Assembly (NCBI GenBank): GCA_920105625.2 | Contig: OV050030.1 | Span: 172,605,315 to 172,669,314 of the forward strand | Length of the DNA stretch: 64,000 nucleotides | From: Clusia tigrina | Lineage: Eukaryota > Arthropoda > Insecta > Diptera > Clusiidae | Direction of reading: 5' to 3' | Part shown: one piece after another, positions 55,351 to 61,032 of the stretch | How the letters are laid out: the number at the start of each line of letters is the position of its first letter | Numbering within the stretch: position 1 is the stretch's first letter | Position numbers and translations under genes: made by a program | The notes under the pieces: generated by a model | Seen by the model: the letters and a program-made list of their open reading frames with translations, nothing else | Told to the model about the DNA's origin: nothing | Databases searched by the model: none

Positions 55351-56363
55351 AGTAAGTTAGGAACATTTTAAGGTTTATCAGTGTTTGATTTGGGACTCAA
55401 GGGTAGGATATCTGTGAGCGATAGCTGTGAGCGATAGCTTAAATTTACGAGAGGCACGAGCAGTTTATTGTCACAAAATTTGAAGGTTTTATGACGCTCC
55501 AATAAAAAATTACAAGCATTTGAATGTTGCAAACTTTGATAGGTATAGGACGCACAGTATAGATGTTAGGACCTTTTGAAGTTTTTTCAGTGTTTGATTT
55601 GGAACTCGAAGGTAGGATAGCTATGAACGATAGCTTAAATTGATGAGAGGCACGAGTACTTTATTGTCACAAAATTTCAAGGTTTTATGACGCTCCAGTA
55701 AAAAGTTACAAGCATTTGAATGTTGCAAACTTTGATAGGTATAGGACGCACAGTATAGAAGTTAGGACCTTTTGAAGTTTTATCAGTGTTTGATTTGGAA
55801 TTCAAGGGTAGGATAGCTATGAGCGATAGCTTAAATTGACGAGAGGCACGAGTACTTTATTGTCACAAAATTTCAAGGTTTTATGACGCTCCAGTAGAAA
55901 GTTACAAGCATTTGAATGTTGCAAACTTTGATAGGTATAGGACGCACCGTATAGAAGTTAGGGCCATTTGAAGTTTTATCAGTGTTTTATTTTGGAGTCA
56001 GGGGTAGCATAGCTATGAGCGATTGCTTAAATTGACATGAGACACGAGTACTTTATTGTCACAAAATTTCAAGGTTTTATGACGCTCCAGCAAAAAGTTA
56101 CCAGCATATGGTTGTTGCAAACTTTGATAGGTATAGGATGCACCGTATAAAAGTTAGGGTCATTTGAAGTTTTATCAGTGTTTTATTTTGGAGTCAAGGG
56201 TAGAATAGCTATGAGCGATAACTTTGATTGACAAGAGACACAAGTACTTTATTGTCACAAAATTTCAAGATTTTATGACGCTCCAGTAAAAATTTACAAG
56301 CATTTGATTGTTGCAAACTTTGATAGATATAGTAAGTAAGGAAAATTTGAAGGTTTATCAGTG
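55228..56363 (+). repeat. Satellite up to the LINE insertion, with a broken cassette
   Basis: Begins with a truncated h monomer: CAAGGG is joined directly to ACAAGAGACACAAG, losing about 35 bp. The C monomer at 55409 fuses midway into an ordinary monomer instead of continuing to its GTTAAC partner. The final h monomer (about 56190-56345) leads into the C monomer that the LINE interrupts at 56363. Confidence 0.8.
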
Positions 56364-56385
56364 AGTGAGTGAGTGAGTGAGTGAG
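56361..56385 (-). repeat. LINE 3' tetranucleotide tail, six units
   Basis: GTGA repeated six times plus one G on the plus strand (read as CTCA/CACT units on the element strand). The satellite itself reads CAGTG at the insertion point, so the first 3 bases (56361-56363) can be assigned to either. Short-repeat tails of this kind replace poly(A) in L2- and CR1-like LINEs. Confidence 0.9.
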
Positions 56386-56433
56386 GTTTATTTCAATTAT
56401 TCTTTTTACAATTTTTGTTACAATTTCATGGTA

Positions 56434-56465
56434 TCTCGCGAAGCCTTTAAGGCTTGTCTGCGAGA
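56434..56465 (-). other. 3' UTR stem-loop, candidate RT recognition hairpin
   Basis: Two stacked stems: an outer TCTCGC (56434-56439) with GCGAGA (56460-56465), and an inner AAGCCT (56441-56446) with AGGCTT (56450-56455) around a 3-nt loop. An asymmetric internal loop (1 nt against 4 nt) separates the stems. It lies about 48 nt from the tail. L2- and CR1-type LINEs are known to use a hairpin near the RNA 3' end for recognition by their reverse transcriptase. The role here is inferred from position and shape. Confidence 0.65.
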
Positions 56466-56700
56466 AAATTTGAAATAATAATAAATTAATTAATTAATAA
56501 TAACAATAGATATTCAAATAATAAATTACAATAGTTCAATTAGAATACAAATTTAAAGGACAATTATAAGTTATAAATTTAAAGTATAATTATAAAGTAC
56601 AAATATAAAATTTAGAAACTTATCAAGGAGCAATGTAATTGAATAAGAAGAAGGAAAAAGAGTACAATTTAAAACATTATTATTTGTACATGGGTGACCA

Positions 56701-56746
56701 TTATTTAGAAGCGAAAATAAACATTATTTAGAAGTGAAAATAAACA
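56701..56746 (+). repeat. 23-bp direct duplication at the start of the LINE 3' UTR
   Basis: TTATTTAGAAG(C/T)GAAAATAAACA occurs at 56701-56723 and 56724-56746 with one C/T difference. The four bases after the second copy repeat its start (TTAG) and include the ORF2 stop complement, so the duplication may once have reached into the ORF2 end. Confidence 0.88.
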
Positions 56747-59656
56747 TTAGTTCTGAATATAATGGAGTTTGATGTTTCTATTTCGCTGATGTTTCGGAGC
56801 TTGGTGATCGTTCGCTATGTTTGATGGCAGCTGATTCAGAATTTTGGGTATAACAACATCGAGAGTGCGTTTTCCATAATTGTTGTAGAAATGGGCAACT
56901 TTAACTCTCCCGCCTGTTCGGTGTCGCGTGCTATACTCGTGTTGAATTGGAATCCTGAAGCGCTTGTCGTCGAAGAACTCGCTTAGTAGACTGCTCTTAA
57001 ATAGGTCATCAACCGTCAAGACTTGGAGGTGCTTCCAGACTGGGATACTGCTGTCGTGACGGTGGTAGGTTTTTTTCTTGGCCAGTATTTTAAGAATGGC
57101 GTTTTGACTTTTTTGTGCGTCAGAGCAGTGGGTTGACGAGCCCCATGCGGTGATGCCGTGGCGGATGTAAGATTCGCAAAGTGCGAAGTAAGCCTGCCTG
57201 AGTACCGAGTAGTTACATGCGTAGCTTAGGTGGTGCATCATATACGATGTTCTGCGTAGTTTTGCTCGGAGTTGTTTGATGTGTGCGTGCCATTTCAAGT
57301 GTGTGTCCACGACCACGCCCAGGTATTTATATTCTTCCACTATTTCAATTATTGTTTGGCAATCGTCATCTGAGGAGCTTCTGGTTTGGTGATTGTGCAG
57401 GCATGACGTACTATGAAATTTTATTTGTATCTGGGATCGTGGCATGTGTATCGAGCGAATGTGCATAATTTTTGTTTTTGCAGCATTTATCGATAGACCA
57501 TTATCGTGAGACCATCTTGCAATAGCATCGAGCTCGCTTTGCATTATTTTTGTTGCAGTGTTAAGATCCTTATGTGCAACCACTATGGCAGTGTCATCGG
57601 CGTAGGCATAAACTTTGCTGTTCTGGAGCGCTCTCAACATTTCGTTTGCGTAAATTATATATAGAAGTGGTCCCAGTTTGGATCCTTGTGGTACGCCGTG
57701 TTTAGTGTATACTGGCGCGCTTAGATTGTCTTTAATTTTTACTTGGTAAGAGCGTAATGTCAGGTAATTTTCAAGCCATTTAAGGCACTCACCTCGAAGA
57801 CCGGCGCGTTCGATTGCTTCAAAGAGTTTTTTATGAGACAGCGTGTCGAAAGCTTTACTAAAATCGACGAAAAGTACCAGGCTGTGACAATTCTTGCTCA
57901 GATTTTCATTCAAATCGCTTGCAAAGTTACCAAGAAGCTTGTTAATATTTTTCCCTTTTTGGAAGCCATACTGGTTACTTGCAATTATTTGATATTTTTC
58001 AATAAAAACGTTGAGCCTGCGCAGCACGATTTCCTCAATTATTTTTTCTAGCACCGGCAATATCGCTATTGGTCGATAGTTACCAACATCTGACTTATCC
58101 CCGCTTTTATAAATAGGCCGAATAGTTGAGAGTTTAAGAGCTTGTGGCATCTTATTCTGTTCGAGGCTCATGTTGATAAGTTTTGTTATTACCGGAGCCA
58201 TCACTACAGCATTATTTTTCAGGTCTGCTGGTCGGATCGCATCGTTTCCTGGACTTTTTTGAGAATTCAGACCGTAGAGTATGTTCAGGACTTCGACTTC
58301 ACTCGCGTTTTCCATGTAAATTGAGTTTCTTATGTTTAAGTTTGTGGTGTGAAAGGTTTTAATATCGCATTCATGTATGGTGTTTTGGATATTTTGATCA
58401 ATGCTGACAGCAAATTTATTTGTTAATGTCTGTAAATCATCGTTTTTGAAATTTTTAATCAATATATCGTCTAATTGATTGCTTTTTTTGCCAATAATTT
58501 CATTAACGATTTGCCATGTTTTTTTTAAATCGTACTTGTTTTTGTAAAATTGATTTTTATAATAATCGTTTTTCGCGCGTTCTAATTTTTTGTTTAATAT
58601 ATTTCTGAAAGTTTTATATTCTCTTTCACTTATCCTATCTTTTGGTTTCGATAACCATTTTTTATAAAGTTTATCCCTTTTATCACAGCATTTTAGAAGG
58701 TCTTCACTTAGCCACGGGTTATTTTTTCTTTTTTTAATTTTTTTTGCATCTGTCTGGCAGTCATTGTACATGTTTTTAAACTTGTCTTGTAGTTCATTGT
58801 AAAAGTCGTCTACATTTTCAAGCGCAAAAACTTGCTCCCAATTTGTGTCATTTATTTGCACATGTACCCTACTGTCGCATATTCTTTTATATACGCCCGC
58901 AATTTGTTCTTTCTCGCTGCTATTGTTGTTGAATGTAACACCACACAACAAAGAGTAGTGGTCCGAGATTGTTGTTGTTATTATACTTGCGCTAACTTGG
59001 GTACTTTTAGAACGCACCAGCATATGATCGATGTTACTGCTAATTCCTCTGCCTACATCCACTCGCGTGCTCGCATTGTTTACGCTCTCAATACCGTTCG
59101 CCGACAGCATCTCTAAATAACGCGCAGTTGACCTACAGTCGGTTTTGTGCAAATCAATATTCATGTCGCCAATTATGATCATATTTTTTCTAGCATTTAC
59201 TTGCATAATCATTTGCTCTAACTCGTTGATGAAGATGTGAATATTTTGCGACGGAGGTCTGTACACTGCTTGTATGAGGAAATGTTGATTATTGGCGCAC
59301 ATATTAATAGTCATTGTTTCAAACGAGACGATTGTAGGGTGTATTGTGTGTGTGTATAAGATGCTGTTTTTATTGTAGACCGCTATGCCGCCTCCTCTAC
59401 GGTTTACACGGTTAAAAAATTCTGCATTGTAGCCATTGATTTGAAAAAGGTTATTTTCATCATCTGTTATATTAGTCTCAACTAATATAATAAAATCAAC
59501 TGATGAAAGTAAATTGTTAACCGCAGCGAGAAAAGCAGTAAAATTTGTCCGTAGTGACCGAATATTTAAAAAAATGCATGACAGGTGATAACTTGTAATT
59601 GTTTGTTTTTTTATATGTTGGTAGTTTAAATATGTGTTTGTGGAAATTGTATTCAT
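56747..59656 (-). CDS. LINE ORF2 polyprotein: AP endonuclease and reverse transcriptase
   Basis: 969 aa, a usual length for CR1/L2-like ORF2. The enzyme nicks target DNA and reverse-transcribes element RNA from the nick. The endonuclease (about 26-240) has the APE-family residues: N31 in LNIRS, E60 in VETN, YRPP at 132-135, GDMN at 163-166, SNIDH at 207-211 and SDH at 231-233. The reverse transcriptase (about 465-785) has SPGNDAI at 468-474, NYRPI at 526-530, QYGFQKG at 562-568, motif A FVDFSKAFD (D598), GVPQGSKLGP at 654-663, the catalytic YADD at 685-688 (D687, D688) and YKYLG at 776-780. The C-terminal region (about 790-969) is the conserved post-RT part; I see no RNase H. The reading frame differs from ORF1 and begins 71 nt after its stop. 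All catalytic residues are present, so the copy may encode active enzyme; expression is not shown. Confidence 0.96.
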   Translation of the reverse strand: MNTISTNTYLNYQHIKKQTITSYHLSCIFLNIRSLRTNFTAFLAAVNNLLSSVDFIILVETNITDDENNLFQINGYNAEFFNRVNRRGGGIAVYNKNSILYTHTIHPTIVSFETMTINMCANNQHFLIQAVYRPPSQNIHIFINELEQMIMQVNARKNMIIIGDMNIDLHKTDCRSTARYLEMLSANGIESVNNASTRVDVGRGISSNIDHMLVRSKSTQVSASIITTTISDHYSLLCGVTFNNNSSEKEQIAGVYKRICDSRVHVQINDTNWEQVFALENVDDFYNELQDKFKNMYNDCQTDAKKIKKRKNNPWLSEDLLKCCDKRDKLYKKWLSKPKDRISEREYKTFRNILNKKLERAKNDYYKNQFYKNKYDLKKTWQIVNEIIGKKSNQLDDILIKNFKNDDLQTLTNKFAVSIDQNIQNTIHECDIKTFHTTNLNIRNSIYMENASEVEVLNILYGLNSQKSPGNDAIRPADLKNNAVVMAPVITKLINMSLEQNKMPQALKLSTIRPIYKSGDKSDVGNYRPIAILPVLEKIIEEIVLRRLNVFIEKYQIIASNQYGFQKGKNINKLLGNFASDLNENLSKNCHSLVLFVDFSKAFDTLSHKKLFEAIERAGLRGECLKWLENYLTLRSYQVKIKDNLSAPVYTKHGVPQGSKLGPLLYIIYANEMLRALQNSKVYAYADDTAIVVAHKDLNTATKIMQSELDAIARWSHDNGLSINAAKTKIMHIRSIHMPRSQIQIKFHSTSCLHNHQTRSSSDDDCQTIIEIVEEYKYLGVVVDTHLKWHAHIKQLRAKLRRTSYMMHHLSYACNYSVLRQAYFALCESYIRHGITAWGSSTHCSDAQKSQNAILKILAKKKTYHRHDSSIPVWKHLQVLTVDDLFKSSLLSEFFDDKRFRIPIQHEYSTRHRTGGRVKVAHFYNNYGKRTLDVVIPKILNQLPSNIANDHQAPKHQRNRNIKLHYIQN

Positions 59657-59727
59657 TTTGAGTTTTTGATTATTTGTTTTTTAATGTGAAGTATTTCATA
59701 AAAAAGTTTAGCTAAATTGGGAAAAAG
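59657..59727 (-). other. ORF1-ORF2 spacer of the LINE
   Basis: A 71-nt AT-rich gap between the ORF1 TAA and the ORF2 ATG. The two ORFs neither overlap nor share a frame, so ORF2 would need internal initiation or reinitiation on the bicistronic RNA. I see no structural element in it. Confidence 0.8.
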
Positions 59728-60780
59728 TTAATTTATCAAATCTACATCGCATTCTGCAGAAATTTGAATTATAGATGAGGATTCGATTTTTTTTGCCAGA
59801 ATGCGCCCTTCGCGTATCCATACAAATTTCCAGTTTGCCGATTTTGCTTTGGTTTTTGCAAGCCAGAGCAGTCGGCGATTCGATGGTGTCAGCTGGTCAT
59901 TGAAAAATATTCGTTTAGAATTTGTAATTTGCCCGCCGTTTTTTTCTTGCAGTGTATCAAAGCGTTTTCCTTTTGTTTGCTGCATTACTGTCTGCTTAGA
60001 GCTCAGCGAAGAGAGTTTGACGATGATCGAATTGTTTTTGTTTTTGATGCGGAACGCATCCACAACGTCGCTCTCCGCCAGCTCTATGTTGTACTTGCTG
60101 ACAATATGTTTCAAAGCTTGCTTAGCACTCTCATTGTCTCTCAGTGGAACGTTTGTTACCTCAATGTTTCGTTCGAGCGCCTTTTGTTCTAGCGTGCTGA
60201 TTTTGCGCTCCATGACTGCTATACGCACATCCTTTTCTTCGTTTTTAGCAGTTAATTCTTTGACTTGAGAGGCAAGCTGGGCGACAGTTTCGTTTATTTT
60301 TGCAGATGAAGCAGCAATTTCGCTCTTAACTTCTGCGTAGGAGCAAATTAAGCGGTCGCTCATATCTGCTATCATCTGTTTCAGCGCTTTCATGTCGGAC
60401 TTAAGTTCTCGCATGTCCGCTGCTCCGCTCTCTAATGGAAGAGCGTAGTTGGGCTGGCGCCTCTTTGCTTGAAGATCATCTAGATCCTCATCGTCTTCTT
60501 CACGACTTTGCTTCTGAGCTTGCTGGCTTTGTTGTTGCTTCGGTGCATTTTGCGAAGATGAGCTTGCTGTTCTCGTGCGCTGCCGGCAGTTTTTACATCT
60601 CCAATCGGCGCGTCGGTCGCTGTTCATACTCGCGTAGGTCTGCTCAGAGACGGTGGTGCACGGAGCATAGTGGTATTGCGAAGAGCAAGCATGGCACTTC
60701 ACGAAATCACCGGTGGTCGGCAACGGCTTAGCGCAGCTGGCACAAAGGGACGCTGCTGGCTGCGGGGGAGATCGTTGCAT
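59728..60780 (-). CDS. LINE ORF1 protein with PHD finger and coiled coil
   Basis: 350 aa. This is the LINE's nucleic-acid-binding or accessory protein, expected to package element RNA. Residues 13-65 form a C4HC3 PHD-type zinc finger: C13, C16, C29, C32, H37, C41, C62 and C65, with the typical tryptophan W60 two residues before the last pair. A low-complexity Q/S/E/D-rich linker follows (about 70-100), then a helical, heptad-like region rich in K, E, L and I (about 122-204) that I read as a coiled coil for multimerisation. The C-terminal part (about 204-345) resembles the RRM-like/CTD region of other ORF1 proteins, but I have not confirmed that. The start is the first ATG after the 5' UTR and the stop is TAA. 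In CR1-like elements PHD fingers are known in ORF1; what this one binds is unknown. No frameshift or premature stop is present. Confidence 0.9.
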   Translation of the reverse strand: MQRSPPQPAASLCASCAKPLPTTGDFVKCHACSSQYHYAPCTTVSEQTYASMNSDRRADWRCKNCRQRTRTASSSSQNAPKQQQSQQAQKQSREEDDEDLDDLQAKRRQPNYALPLESGAADMRELKSDMKALKQMIADMSDRLICSYAEVKSEIAASSAKINETVAQLASQVKELTAKNEEKDVRIAVMERKISTLEQKALERNIEVTNVPLRDNESAKQALKHIVSKYNIELAESDVVDAFRIKNKNNSIIVKLSSLSSKQTVMQQTKGKRFDTLQEKNGGQITNSKRIFFNDQLTPSNRRLLWLAKTKAKSANWKFVWIREGRILAKKIESSSIIQISAECDVDLIN

Positions 60781-60998
60781 CTTGAAGAGTTATTTTTGTT
60801 GTTGTTTTCTTTCTGTTATTTTGATTTGAATATTTTGGCACTTCTTGCACTAGAACAAATTTTCACTTATTAGGTTTTATTTCCTTATTGATAGATTGTT
60901 CAATGTTGTGAAGCACTGGTTAGTTGTTCAACCCTCAAACCCGAAGTTATTACAAAATTTATTCTAAAATCTATTCTATACACTGGAGCGACCAAAAA

Positions 60999-61005
60999 CA
61001 CGTCC
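60999..61005 (-). promoter_or_regulatory. Downstream promoter element (DPE)-like motif
   Basis: The minus strand reads GGACGTG, which fits the arthropod DPE consensus (RGWYVT at +28 to +33). Counting from the 5' junction base at 61032 as +1, the first G is at +28, the canonical DPE position. I do not see a convincing initiator sequence at +1, so the call rests on motif and spacing. Confidence 0.5.
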
Positions 61006-61019
61006 GTTCTCAACGAAGT

Positions 61020-61031
61020 AATCAATCAATC
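61020..61031 (+). repeat. (AATC)3 at the LINE 5' junction
   Basis: Three AATC units abut the satellite at the element's 5' end. They are not satellite sequence and are not the same tetranucleotide as the 3' tail (GTGA). They are either the true 5' end of the element or nucleotides added during integration. Confidence 0.8.
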
Positions 61032-61032
61032 G

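Larger units (their letters stand above)
1..56363 (+). repeat. 196-bp satellite array, left arm
   Basis: Head-to-tail tandem array of an AT-rich monomer of 196 bp; length divided by period gives roughly 285-290 monomers. Recognisable monomer landmarks, in order, are TTTTATCAGTG, CAAGGGTAGCATAGCTATGA, AATTGACAAGAGGCACGAG, TTATTGTCACAAAATTTC, ACGCTCCAGTAAAAA, TTACAAGCATTTGA, TTTGATAGGTATAGGACGC and GAAGTTAGGGCCATTTGAAG. The period is fixed by matched anchors such as 2939/3527 (588, three monomers) and 50916/51700/52484 (784, four monomers). Every monomer I read is on the same strand. The plus orientation given here is arbitrary. The size is close to a nucleosome repeat length, as in many centromeric or pericentromeric satellites; a centromeric role is inference only. 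Confidence 0.97.
56386..56746 (-). other. LINE 3' UTR
   Basis: 361 nt of AT-rich sequence between the ORF2 TAA and the tetranucleotide tail. It holds a 23-bp direct duplication next to the stop codon, a TAAT-rich simple-sequence stretch (about 56472-56510) and a stem-loop near the 3' end. No poly(A) signal and poly(A) tail pair is present, which agrees with a stem-loop/short-repeat type of 3' end recognition. Confidence 0.8.
56361..61032 (-). mobile_element. Full-length non-LTR retrotransposon (LINE), CR1/L2-like
   Basis: A 4.67-kb element inserted into a satellite monomer. In its own direction it has a 5' UTR of about 250 nt, ORF1 (350 aa with a PHD finger), a 71-nt gap, ORF2 (969 aa with APE-type endonuclease and reverse transcriptase), a 3' UTR of 361 nt with a stem-loop, and a tail of six tetranucleotide units. 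There are no LTRs, no poly(A) and no RNase H domain that I recognise. A PHD finger in ORF1 together with a short-repeat 3' end is known from CR1-like elements, hence the assignment to the CR1/L2/Kiri/Daphne neighbourhood; the exact clade is not resolved. Both ORFs are open from start to stop, suggesting a young copy. Joining 56363 to 61033 restores the uninterrupted satellite sequence. Confidence 0.93.
60781..61032 (-). other. LINE 5' UTR with internal promoter
   Basis: About 252 nt between the satellite junction and the ORF1 ATG. LINEs carry their promoter inside the transcribed region, and this one holds a DPE-like motif at 60999-61005. It starts with three short GATT units (minus strand). 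Because the satellite resumes immediately beyond it, the 5' end appears complete instead of truncated. Confidence 0.75.

Noticed and set aside
1..56363. CRISPR array or other repeat-spacer system
   Set aside because: The repeats are contiguous 196-bp monomers with graded divergence and no unique spacers.
58832..59116. Plus-strand open frames within the LINE (also 57283, 57833, 58142, 59801, 59929, 60435, 60670)
   Set aside because: They lie antisense to ORF1 or ORF2, which have clear domains; these are shadows of the coding strand.
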